A stretch of 5,193 nt of DNA, taken from Acinetobacter sp. (GTDB taxonomy: Bacteria > Pseudomonadota > Gammaproteobacteria > Pseudomonadales > Moraxellaceae). The notes under the pieces are model-generated. The model was given only the letters and a program-made list of their open reading frames with translations. It did no database searches and had not been told where the DNA came from. The stretch's first letter is position 1. Each line of letters starts with the position of its first letter. Location of the stretch: NCBI GenBank assembly GCA_030152675.1, contig JASLIY010000086.1, positions 1 to 5,193 of the forward strand, given 5' to 3'. Below, piece after piece: positions 1 through 5,193 of the stretch. The translations under genes and the position numbers were made by a program.

Positions 1-159
1 CAGAAATCGCTAGAAACTGAATTCAATCATGCTGCGTTAGCCTGTGAGAAGTTCAAAGCAGCACAGCTAAATCCAGTTTATATTTATTGGTCTTTAGTAA
101 TAAAAACAATGTCTTGCCATAAATATTCTGTTGAACATTTAGTTTTTGAAATTTATTAA
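1..159 (+). CDS. Possible 3' end of an unidentified gene (truncated by window edge)
   Basis: Reading from base 1 in frame 1, 52 codons are open and end at TAA (157-159). The other + frames and the leftward frames I checked close within the first tens of bases. The predicted tail is mixed polar and aromatic with two cysteines, and I recognise no family or motif. The stretch is AT-rich, as intergenic DNA in this window also is, and an open frame of this length can arise by chance in six frames. The tail of a real upstream gene is possible but unproven. No terminator hairpin follows it before the next gene. Confidence 0.25.
   Translation, partial: QKSLETEFNHAALACEKFKAAQLNPVYIYWSLVIKTMSCHKYSVEHLVFEIY
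131..159 (+). promoter_or_regulatory. Candidate sigma-70 promoter for the PiT-like permease gene
   Basis: TTGAAC (131-136) and TATTAA (154-159) are separated by 17 bases, each matching four of six consensus positions. Transcription would begin near 166, leaving a leader of about 65 bases before the preferred ATG. The region is AT-rich, so chance matches are likely, and the assignment rests on spacing and position alone. Confidence 0.3.
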
Positions 160-233
160 ATCTAAATTCTTAAAGCTGAAATATTTTTTTGCGTAAATAC
201 ATACGATCAAACTTAAAAATAACGAGAATGATG

Positions 234-1190
234 ATGTTAGAAATTTATATGGTGGTTGGCTTTGTACTTGCTGCCTATTCAATCGTTGCCAATGATGCCA
301 TTCAAACTTTGGGTACGTTTATTTCCTCCAATAGCAAGCGTCCTTGGTGGGTACTGTGGTTATTTGCCAGTAGTATTTTGGTGGTGGTGCTGTTCTATGG
401 CTGGTATAGCTCCGGCGTGGGAGATGCCTCTTATCAACGCCTAGACAAAATTCCATTTCCAGAAAATGGCTTGAACTGGCTTTATATTATTCCGCCGATC
501 GTGATCTTGATCCTGACACGACTTTCTGTGCCTGTGAGCACGACCTTTCTGGTGTTAACCATCTTTGCACCGAGTAGTCTGGGCTCGATGCTGACCAAGT
601 CGTTGATGGGCTATGCCGTTGCGTTTGTGTTGGCGATCTTGCTGTATCGCTTTGTGATCAAGAGCATGACCGAATACTTTGATCGTACCTCTGGGCAACC
701 GGCGGCCGGTTATTGGATTGGACTGCAATGGCTCGCGACCGCATTTTTGTGGAGCCAATGGTTGATCCAAGATTTGGCCAATATTTTTGTGTATTTACCA
801 CGTGAAGTTTCGCTGAATTGGATGCTGTTTGCGGTGCTGGTTTTTGTGACCCTACTCGGGGTGATCTTTTACCGCAGTGGGGGTGCGATTCAAAAAATTG
901 TCACCAGTAAAACCGGAACCACCGATATCCGTGCTGCGACCGTGATCGACTTTATGTATGCGATTATCCTGTTGATCTTTAAAGAGTGGAGTAATGTACC
1001 GATGAGTACCACTTGGGTGTTCCTTGGCTTACTGGCAGGTCGTGAATTTGCAATCTCGATGCATATGTTCAAGCCGTCGATTTATGAAACGGCGAAAATC
1101 GTTCGTCAAGATGCCTTTAAGGCCGGATTTGGTCTGGTCATCAGCGTACTGTTGGCCTTGAGCTTGCCATGGTTGTATCAAATGGTTTAA
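234..1190 (+). CDS. Divergent PiT-like (Pho-4/COG0306-type) inner-membrane permease
   Basis: A hydrophobic protein of 318 residues with roughly nine or ten membrane segments. It shows the two-repeat signature of PiT inorganic phosphate transporters. Repeat 1 has ANDAIQTLGT (Asn20-Asp21, Gly27-Thr28) and later VPVSTTF (Ser102-Thr103-Thr104). Repeat 2 has QDLANIF (Asp180, Asn183) and later VPMSTTW (Ser258-Thr259-Thr260). In known PiT proteins the ND and STT motifs bind cation and phosphate. Here the second Asn is Gln (179), and the His that usually follows STT is Phe (105) or Trp (261), so phosphate transport is not assured. The frame is open from a TTG at 189, but that codon lacks a Shine-Dalgarno sequence. 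ACGAGA (222-227) is correctly spaced for the third of three tandem ATGs (228, 231, 234), which also puts the first ND motif in the usual N-terminal position. The gene is monocistronic and ends at a strong terminator. Membrane permease is near certain; PiT relationship is likely; substrate is unknown. Confidence 0.8.
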   Translation: MLEIYMVVGFVLAAYSIVANDAIQTLGTFISSNSKRPWWVLWLFASSILVVVLFYGWYSSGVGDASYQRLDKIPFPENGLNWLYIIPPIVILILTRLSVPVSTTFLVLTIFAPSSLGSMLTKSLMGYAVAFVLAILLYRFVIKSMTEYFDRTSGQPAAGYWIGLQWLATAFLWSQWLIQDLANIFVYLPREVSLNWMLFAVLVFVTLLGVIFYRSGGAIQKIVTSKTGTTDIRAATVIDFMYAIILLIFKEWSNVPMSTTWVFLGLLAGREFAISMHMFKPSIYETAKIVRQDAFKAGFGLVISVLLALSLPWLYQMV

Positions 1191-1210
1191 TACACCAGCG
1201 TGCTTCAAGC

Positions 1211-1242
1211 AAAAAAGCAGCAGATTGATCTGCTGCTTTTTT
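1211..1242. terminator. Bidirectional intrinsic terminator between convergent genes
   Basis: A perfect 14-base inverted repeat has arms AAAAAAGCAGCAGA (1211-1224) and TCTGCTGCTTTTTT (1229-1242) around the loop TTGA. The GC-containing stem is followed by a T run on either strand, so it can end both the rightward permease transcript (stop 20 bases upstream) and the leftward lipoprotein A transcript (stop about 61 bases away). Confidence 0.9.
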
Positions 1243-1249
1243 GTAATGT

Positions 1250-1296
1250 GCCTCAGCGAAGTCAGAGGGGTGAGTGGCTTTGGCTGCTGCTGAGGC
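1250..1296. repeat. Inverted repeat with long loop between convergent genes
   Basis: GCCTCAGC (1250-1257) and GCTGAGGC (1289-1296) are exact reverse complements separated by 31 bases. A T-rich run (1297-1305) follows on the + strand, so it may be a back-up terminator for rightward read-through. The long loop makes this weak; no T run follows on the - strand. Confidence 0.35.
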
Positions 1297-1303
1297 GTTT
1301 CTT

Positions 1304-1879
1304 TTAAGAATTGGAATCCGCGTTTGGATCGGGGATGATCAAGGTGGCCAGTTGCAACATGTCAAATTGGATGGTGTCGAGTTGAGTTTGTATTTTTTCG
1401 ATATTTTCACGATTGAGTTCAACAGCGCCATTCATCAGTGGTGTTTTTAATGCTTGCTGATTGAGCTCTAAAATTTGACGACGGATACTTTCGACTTCTT
1501 GTGATTTCAGTTTGAGACCTTGCAGTGAATGGTTTAAGGCTTTGAGCTGTGACTTGATTTGATCTACGCTTTGTTTGAGGTCGGCGCTGTCGGTACTGTC
1601 AAGCGCCTGTTCTAAGTCATTTTGGCTTTGCTTGAGTTGTTGGATATAGTTGCCCGATGATTGTTGCATCATGGCGACATCTCGTACCATATACAGCATA
1701 TTGCCGCTTTCAAAACCACGAAGTGTCGTCTCTGAAGATGAGCTGCGCTCGTTCGTTGACTCGGATGCTTGATCTACCGCGGCAGTCTCCTCATCGGGTG
1801 AGGGAGAGCAAGCCCATAAACTCAAACTCATCGCAATAACAGCATATGCTGTCATATGTTGCCGAACACGCTTTTGCAT
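1304..1879 (-). CDS. Lipoprotein A: predicted coiled-coil lipoprotein, paralog of the lipoprotein at 2747-3256
   Basis: A predicted exported, lipid-anchored protein of unknown function. From the chosen ATG (1877-1879) it has 191 residues: a basic n-region (MQKRVRQH), a hydrophobic stretch, and a lipobox-like LWAC with Cys24. A Ser/Glu/Thr-rich linker (about 25-55) and a long, mostly helical, Gln/Leu-rich region (about 65-180) follow. The open frame continues upstream to an ATG at 1915, but that would place the lipobox Cys at residue 36, unusually late. AAGG lies 11 bases before the chosen ATG, a slightly long spacing, so the start is uncertain. Residues 119-140 (L-x-G-L-x-L-K-S-x-E-V and on to R, E, N) match residues 99-120 of lipoprotein B at 11 of 22 positions by eye, in the same helical context. 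Ser at +2 would predict outer-membrane sorting under the E. coli Lol rule. The gene shares the bidirectional terminator at 1211-1242. No catalytic motif is visible. Confidence 0.8.
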   Translation of the reverse strand: MQKRVRQHMTAYAVIAMSLSLWACSPSPDEETAAVDQASESTNERSSSSETTLRGFESGNMLYMVRDVAMMQQSSGNYIQQLKQSQNDLEQALDSTDSADLKQSVDQIKSQLKALNHSLQGLKLKSQEVESIRRQILELNQQALKTPLMNGAVELNRENIEKIQTQLDTIQFDMLQLATLIIPDPNADSNS

Positions 1880-2007
1880 CAAGTGTAAAACCTTGGAATA
1901 CATCATCAAATACATCTCAGATTAAGACAGAAGATCACTATAAATCTGAAATGTGTAAAAAACGAGTAGCAATTGCAAAGCAATAACAGTTTGGCTATGG
2001 GCGGTTG

Positions 2008-2032
2008 ACCTCAGGGGGGTAATTGCCTGAGA
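2008..2032 (-). other. Stem-loop between peroxidase and lipoprotein A genes
   Basis: GACCTCAGG (2008-2016 region) pairs with CCTGAGATC (2026-2034 region). On the leftward RNA the stem is about nine base pairs with one G-U pair and a C-rich loop. It lies about 20-45 bases after the peroxidase stop codon. No U run follows, so it is not a standard intrinsic terminator; it could be a processing or attenuating hairpin, or chance. Confidence 0.3.
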
Positions 2033-2052
2033 TCATTAGTAAAAATAAAGGC

Positions 2053-2598
2053 TTATACCTGAAGCTCTTTTTCAATAGCATCTAATAAGCGTGGGTCATC
2101 TGCAGTAATGTCGGGTGCAAATCGTGCCACAACGTCACCGTTTTTATTGATCAAAAATTTTTCAAAGTTCCATAACACTTCTGGTTTTGGATTTGGGGTT
2201 AAGCCGTACTCGACCAAGTCTTGCCACCACGGGCCTTCACCGATTCGCTCTGGAATGGCTGCAGTGAGTGTTTGATAAAGCGGGTGTTTATCTTCACCAA
2301 CCACTGAGATTTTAGCGAACAAAGGGAAGTGCACATCATAATTGAGGGAGCAGAACTGCTCGATTTCGGCATTGCTGCCGGGTTCTTGCGCTAAAAAGTT
2401 ATTGGCTGGAAAGCCAAGGATTTCAAGACCATCCTGTTGTTTCTCTTGGTAAAGTTTTTCTAAACCCTGGTATTGTGGCGTCAGACCACATTTTGATGCG
2501 ACATTGACCAAGAGCAAGACTTTGCCTTGATATTGATTGAGGGTGGTGCTTTCACCCGCGATGGTGTTGAGTGCAATGTTATAAACGGAATGACTCAT
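2053..2598 (-). CDS. btuE: Glutathione peroxidase family thiol peroxidase (BtuE type)
   Basis: A thioredoxin-fold peroxidase of 181 residues, the usual length for bacterial GPx/BtuE, which reduces hydrogen peroxide and organic hydroperoxides. The active-site segment NVASKCGLTPQY carries peroxidatic Cys37 in place of selenocysteine. The remaining family tetrad residues are present: Gln71 in AQEPGS, and Trp143-Asn144 in WNFEKFL. Cys83 in EQFCSLNYDV sits where the resolving cysteine lies in two-cysteine, thioredoxin-dependent GPx enzymes, so thioredoxin is a likelier reductant than glutathione. The common FPCNQF motif here reads FPANNF, with Ala65 replacing Cys. There is no signal peptide, so it is cytoplasmic. 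The ATG at 2596-2598 follows TTAGG with seven bases between. It lies between two paralogous lipoprotein genes on the same strand; the terminator at 2699-2731 separates it from the upstream one. The symbol follows the close resemblance to E. coli BtuE; vitamin B12 transport is not implied. Confidence 0.95.
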   Translation of the reverse strand: MSHSVYNIALNTIAGESTTLNQYQGKVLLLVNVASKCGLTPQYQGLEKLYQEKQQDGLEILGFPANNFLAQEPGSNAEIEQFCSLNYDVHFPLFAKISVVGEDKHPLYQTLTAAIPERIGEGPWWQDLVEYGLTPNPKPEVLWNFEKFLINKNGDVVARFAPDITADDPRLLDAIEKELQV

Positions 2599-2633
2599 GT
2601 GTGTGCCTAATCAGAATAAATAATAATACTGAT

Positions 2634-2662
2634 GTTTTAGCGAGATTTATCCGTACTCACAA
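2634..2662 (-). promoter_or_regulatory. Candidate promoter for the peroxidase gene
   Basis: On the - strand, TTGTGA (2657-2662) and TAAAAC (2634-2639) are 17 bases apart, each with four of six consensus matches. The start would fall near 2627, giving a leader of about 28 bases. A private promoter is expected because a strong terminator lies just upstream. I see no clear OxyR-type or other operator. Confidence 0.3.
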
Positions 2663-2698
2663 GCACTTTTCTGATCATCGTGAATCTTTTTTTGAGTT

Positions 2699-2731
2699 AA
2701 AAAAACCGCGCAAGTACGGACTTGCACGGTT
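2699..2731 (-). terminator. Intrinsic terminator of the lipoprotein B gene
   Basis: Leftward RNA from here forms a stem of 12 base pairs (arms 2720-2731 and 2704-2715, one G-U pair) with a four-base loop, followed by a run of seven or more U (2699-2705). It begins 16 bases after the lipoprotein B stop codon and should uncouple that gene from the peroxidase gene. Confidence 0.9.
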
Positions 2732-2746
2732 GATTTGAGCGAGGGT

Positions 2747-3256
2747 TTATTTCGCTTCAGCAACTTTGGCTTGTAACTCTTTCATATCAGCCATCAGCTG
2801 TTGTTGCAATTCATTTGATTTTTTGCTCAGCTCCATGATCTTGTTTTGATCTGGTTGGGCTTGCATGCCGGCTTCAGTCAATTCAACGCTGATCTTGTTG
2901 GTTTCTGTCATTTTGCTACGGACAGCATCTACTTCAGAGCTTTTTAGGCTCAGACCTTTTAAATCGTTGTTGAATGACTCAACAGCATCTTTCATGCCTT
3001 TGAGAACGCCATCGACAGCTGCTTTATCATTTTTTTGAGCGGCTTCAAGAAGTTTGCTTTGGAATTCCATGGCTTCTTGCGCTTTGGTTTGAGATAGGCT
3101 TTCGATTGCAGCCAAATCTGCTTTGATATCCGCTGTCACGTTTTGGCTCAAACTGACAGCAGCAGCTGTTGTGCCATTCGCTTCGGTCGGTTTTTTATCA
3201 CACGCTGTGAGGGTGAAAGCAGTGGCGCAGAGTGTCGCGATCAGTAATTTCTTCAT
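2747..3256 (-). CDS. Lipoprotein B: predicted coiled-coil lipoprotein, paralog of the lipoprotein at 1304-1879
   Basis: A predicted lipoprotein of 169 residues with no assigned function. It has a classic short signal peptide (MKKLLIATLC onward) ending in lipobox LTAC, with lipidated Cys19. After a short Thr/Ala-rich linker the mature part is almost wholly predicted helix, rich in Lys, Glu, Ala and Gln (about 40-169), consistent with a coiled coil or helical bundle. There is no cysteine after Cys19 and no recognisable catalytic motif. Residues 99-120 (LKGLSLKSSEV, then R, E, N) match residues 119-140 of lipoprotein A. Asp20 at +2 would favour inner-membrane retention by the E. coli Lol rule, unlike Ser in lipoprotein A, although Lys at +3 and the different host weaken this. 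AAGGA (on + 3264-3268) is seven bases before the ATG, an excellent ribosome binding site. The gene appears monocistronic: a perfect inverted repeat lies upstream (3291-3315) and a strong terminator downstream. It is not obviously Lpp, which is much shorter. Confidence 0.88.
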   Translation of the reverse strand: MKKLLIATLCATAFTLTACDKKPTEANGTTAAAVSLSQNVTADIKADLAAIESLSQTKAQEAMEFQSKLLEAAQKNDKAAVDGVLKGMKDAVESFNNDLKGLSLKSSEVDAVRSKMTETNKISVELTEAGMQAQPDQNKIMELSKKSNELQQQLMADMKELQAKVAEAK

Positions 3257-3290
3257 TCTGTAATCCTTGTTTGTTGGTCAGTGTATGACA

Positions 3291-3315
3291 CAATTTGAGT
3301 GAATTTCTCAAATTG
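3291..3315. promoter_or_regulatory. Perfect 9-base inverted repeat upstream of lipoprotein B
   Basis: CAATTTGAG (3291-3299) and CTCAAATTG (3307-3315) are exact reverse complements separated by seven bases, and end 35 bases before the lipoprotein B start. A TTGAGA resembling a -35 element (five of six matches) lies inside the repeat on the - strand, but the matching -10 is poor (CATACA at 18 bases). The arrangement suits a dimeric repressor operator or an RNA hairpin in the leader. Which protein would bind it is not visible. Confidence 0.45.
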
Positions 3316-3327
3316 AACAATGATGAG

Positions 3328-3363
3328 GTATGCTCAAAAATAGCGCATACGGCTAATCATTAG
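3328..3363. repeat. Two small dyads in the spacer between regulator and lipoprotein B genes
   Basis: GTATGC (3328-3333) pairs with GCATAC (3345-3350) across 11 bases, and CTAATCATTAG (3353-3363) is a five-base dyad about a single centre. They lie after the regulator stop codon and upstream of lipoprotein B. Neither has a T run, so they are not terminators. They could be protein-binding sites or chance, as the spacer is AT-rich. Confidence 0.2.
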
Positions 3364-3439
3364 GCGTTCATCTTAGGTGTTTTGGATACTTTTGTGTAGT
3401 TATCATGATGAATAATAACAAAAAAACAAAAAAATATTT

Positions 3440-4249
3440 CTAGGCATCGCGCATTTGGGCGGGGGTTTGGCCGGTATAGCGCTTAAAAAATTCAATAAAA
3501 CTTGAGCTATGTTGATAGCCTAAATCATAGCCAATTCGTTTGATGGTCGTACCTTGGCGTAGTTCAGAGATTGCATGAATAATCTTGGCACGATTGCGCC
3601 ACTCGGAAATGGGCAGTTGCAGTTGCTGTTGGCTCAAGCGCAAGATATGTCGTTCACTAACTTCGAAATCGGCCAAGATCTGCTGCAAGCTCTGTTTAAA
3701 GCGTGTGGGTTCGGATAGCTGTTTCAAGATTGGCTCAAGACTCGGGTGATGTGTTTGCGGAAGATATTGATCGTAGGCGGGTGCTTGCAGGATTTGATCA
3801 AACAGGACACGCAGTAGATGCTGTTGATAGTCATGCTGGATTGATGCTGTGTGGTCTTGCGTCGATAAAGTAAGTGCTGAATGTGAGGTGAAGGGTTTGA
3901 GGTCGATCGATTTCAGCCTAAGTAATTCGGCCACAGTATGGCGAAAAAATGGTTGGATACTTAAGGTTTTGCAACTGCTGGACAGTTGTTGACATAACGC
4001 AGAATGGATGCGAATACAAATATAGTGTGTGGTATGCACATCAATAGCCGTCGAGCAGTGGGCCGTATGTGGGGGAATCCAAATTCCATAATTCGGGGGG
4101 GATAGAAATTTCTGTTCCGCAATCGAAAACTCAAGTAGACCATTTAAACTAAAATTAAAATCGCCCCACAAACTGCTGTGTTGGGTGATGACTTCATCTT
4201 TTCGATAATGAAACTCTTCAACTTCAATCCACTGATTCAGATCTTGCAT
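3440..4249 (-). CDS. AraC-family transcriptional regulator (cupin sensor plus AraC DNA-binding domain)
   Basis: A DNA-binding regulator of 269 residues with the usual two-part AraC layout. The N-terminal half is cupin-like: conserved His14, Gln23-His24 and the family segment YGIWIPPHTAHC (54-65) form the expected sensing barrel. A Gln/His-rich linker follows (about 125-165). The C-terminal half has two helix-turn-helix units: the first around 177-208 (SLQQILADFEVSERHILRL), the second around 234-267, with IGYDLGYQHSSSFIEFFKRY followed by the typical TGQTPAQMR ending. The ATG at 4247-4249 has AAGG nine bases upstream. It is transcribed away from an EamA-family transporter across a 202-base gap, as E. 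coli NimR is next to its exporter gene, so it probably controls that transporter and itself. The ligand is unknown. No clear terminator hairpin follows, only two T-rich runs on the coding strand, so read-through towards lipoprotein B is possible. Confidence 0.92.
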   Translation of the reverse strand: MQDLNQWIEVEEFHYRKDEVITQHSSLWGDFNFSLNGLLEFSIAEQKFLSPPNYGIWIPPHTAHCSTAIDVHTTHYICIRIHSALCQQLSSSCKTLSIQPFFRHTVAELLRLKSIDLKPFTSHSALTLSTQDHTASIQHDYQQHLLRVLFDQILQAPAYDQYLPQTHHPSLEPILKQLSEPTRFKQSLQQILADFEVSERHILRLSQQQLQLPISEWRNRAKIIHAISELRQGTTIKRIGYDLGYQHSSSFIEFFKRYTGQTPAQMRDA

Positions 4250-4451
4250 TGATAACTGCCTTGCTATCTGTCCAAACTTATCGCCGTATTGAGCATGACC
4301 TGAAATTCATCAACACACAACTGTTGTCTGAATTGCGAGGAACAATCACATGAAGCATGTCTTGATTGGCTTATGAATGTCTGAAATAACGTATTTAAAT
4401 AAAATCAGACTTGGTTGAAAATAACAGGCTATTCTATTCTGGGTAAAAGTC
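4250..4451. promoter_or_regulatory. Shared divergent regulatory region of the regulator and EamA transporter genes
   Basis: This gene-free stretch must hold both promoters. Repeated words stand out: AGCATGACCTGA (4292-4303) and AGCATGTCTTGA (4354-4365) agree at 10 of 12 positions in the same orientation, 62 bases apart. TGTCTGAA occurs at 4325-4332 and 4378-4385, 53 bases apart. A dyad ACAACTGTTGT lies at 4317-4327. Direct repeats are the usual AraC-family site format, so these are candidate operators. Possible promoter elements for the transporter are weak (TTGGTT 4411-4416 with TATTCT 4435-4440, spacing 18) and would leave almost no leader. Confidence 0.45.
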
Positions 4452-5193
4452 ATGCATCTCAAATCTAATCAGCACTGGTGGGCTTTTGCACTGCCGGTGG
4501 TGGCAGTATTAATATGGTCGATGAATATTGCAGTCACGCGTTATGTTGCTGATTATATTTCGCCGGTCAGTATTAGTTTCTATCGCTGGTTGGTGGCTTT
4601 TATTCTTCTTACGCCGTTTATGGCCTATAAGGTCTATCAACAGCGCCATTTGATCCGCGAGCATTTTTTCCAGTTTGCGGTACTCAGTGCTTTTGGGATG
4701 GTGTTGTATCAGGGCTTATCTTATAGCGCGGCGCATTATACCTCTGCCACCAATATGGGCATCATCAATGCCTTTATTCCGATCTTTACCATCTTTGTAT
4801 CGATGGCGATTTTAAAAGATATTCCCAACCGTTTTGCGGTGATCGGCAGTTTATTGTCGCTGTTTGGCTTGATGTATGTGATGGGGCAGGGGGATTTTGC
4901 CAGTCTATTGAATTTAGGGGGTCATTCCGGTGACGTCATCATGGTGTTCGCAGTATTTTTCTATGCCTTTTATGGGGTATTTCTTAAAAAATGGCAACTC
5001 AAAGTTCCCTTGATGATCAGCTTATATATTCAGATCGCCTTTGCACTGATTTATCATTTACCGTTTATTTTATGGTTTGGTCTTGATCCTATCGACAGTC
5101 AAAATGCCGCCAGTGTGCTTTATGCCGGAGTATTCCCTTCATTGATCGCACCGTTGTTGTGGATGATGGCCGTGCAAAGTATCGGCCCCAATC
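4452..5193 (+). CDS. EamA/RhaT-family (DMT superfamily) inner-membrane transporter, 3' truncated by window edge
   Basis: The ATG at 4452 opens a frame that runs 247 codons to the window edge without a stop. The family is usually about 280-310 residues, so roughly 40-60 residues are missing. Eight hydrophobic segments are visible (about 12-30, 38-58, 72-92, 100-120, 126-144, 160-177, 187-208, 221-242), against ten expected. Family hallmarks in the first EamA repeat are IWSMNIAVTRYV (21-32), SPVSISFYRW (37-46) and YTSATNMGIINAFIPIF (96-112), followed by a short cytoplasmic loop and the next helix. The second repeat starts near 160 with FFYAFYGVFLKKW. These proteins export or import small metabolites such as amino acids or nucleosides; the substrate cannot be read from sequence. 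GGGT seven bases before the ATG is a weak ribosome binding site. The adjacent divergent AraC-type regulator suggests induced export of a metabolite or toxic compound. Confidence 0.92.
   Translation, partial: MHLKSNQHWWAFALPVVAVLIWSMNIAVTRYVADYISPVSISFYRWLVAFILLTPFMAYKVYQQRHLIREHFFQFAVLSAFGMVLYQGLSYSAAHYTSATNMGIINAFIPIFTIFVSMAILKDIPNRFAVIGSLLSLFGLMYVMGQGDFASLLNLGGHSGDVIMVFAVFFYAFYGVFLKKWQLKVPLMISLYIQIAFALIYHLPFILWFGLDPIDSQNAASVLYAGVFPSLIAPLLWMMAVQSIGPN

Noticed and set aside
256..444. Second rightward open frame near the start of the PiT-like gene
   Set aside because: It overlaps the clearly conserved ND-motif region in another frame and has no ribosome binding site.
555..1072. Leftward open frames inside the PiT-like gene
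   Set aside because: They lie wholly within a well-supported membrane protein gene, have no recognisable domain, and are shadows of its codon pattern.
1657..1839. Rightward open frame antisense to lipoprotein A
   Set aside because: It opposes a protein with signal peptide, lipobox and paralog support, and its product has no recognisable features.
2053..2598. Selenoprotein form of the peroxidase
   Set aside because: The active-site codon encodes Cys, with no in-frame TGA, so no recoding is needed.
3411..3439. T-rich runs after the regulator stop codon as an intrinsic terminator
   Set aside because: Two runs of seven T occur on the coding strand, but I could find no stable hairpin before them.
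3961..4143. Leftward open frame inside the AraC-type regulator
   Set aside because: It is an alternative frame of the cupin region with no independent support.
4411..4440. Firm promoter call for the EamA gene
   Set aside because: The hexamers match poorly and would place the transcription start only a few bases before the ATG, so I left it as a possibility inside the regulatory region.

Overview
The window looks like a chromosomal segment of a low-to-moderate GC gammaproteobacterium, most plausibly Acinetobacter or a close relative. This is an inference from overall base composition, gene style and the close resemblance of the peroxidase to enterobacterial BtuE; no rRNA or other marker gene confirms it. 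It holds six convincing genes, two of them on the + strand, and one gene runs off the right end. I see no mobile element, CRISPR array, tRNA or rRNA, and no gene-free stretch reaches 300 bases.

Layout. Positions 1-159 are an open reading tail of uncertain meaning. A divergent PiT-like (Pho-4/COG0306 type) membrane permease follows on the + strand (about 234-1190). It faces a leftward gene across a perfect bidirectional terminator hairpin (1211-1242). Three leftward genes come next: a coiled-coil lipoprotein A (1304-1879, open up to 1915), a BtuE-type glutathione peroxidase (2053-2598), and a second lipoprotein B (2747-3256) with its own strong terminator (2699-2731). A and B are recognisably paralogous and flank the peroxidase gene. 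A leftward AraC-family regulator (3440-4249) is divergent from a rightward EamA/DMT-family transporter (4452 to the end, 3' truncated), with a 202-base shared regulatory region between them.

How the genes relate. The regulator and EamA transporter form a typical divergent regulator/exporter pair, so the regulator probably controls the transporter. The two lipoproteins are probably periplasmic, helical, membrane-anchored proteins of unknown function. The peroxidase between them has a candidate promoter of its own and is cut off from lipoprotein B by a terminator, so this is not one simple operon. The PiT-like protein keeps the inverted-duplication signature of phosphate transporters but has lost several usual residues, so its substrate is open. 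The most interesting points are the divergent PiT-like permease and the lipoprotein paralogs bracketing the peroxidase. I did not find clear evidence of a new defence or mobile system.
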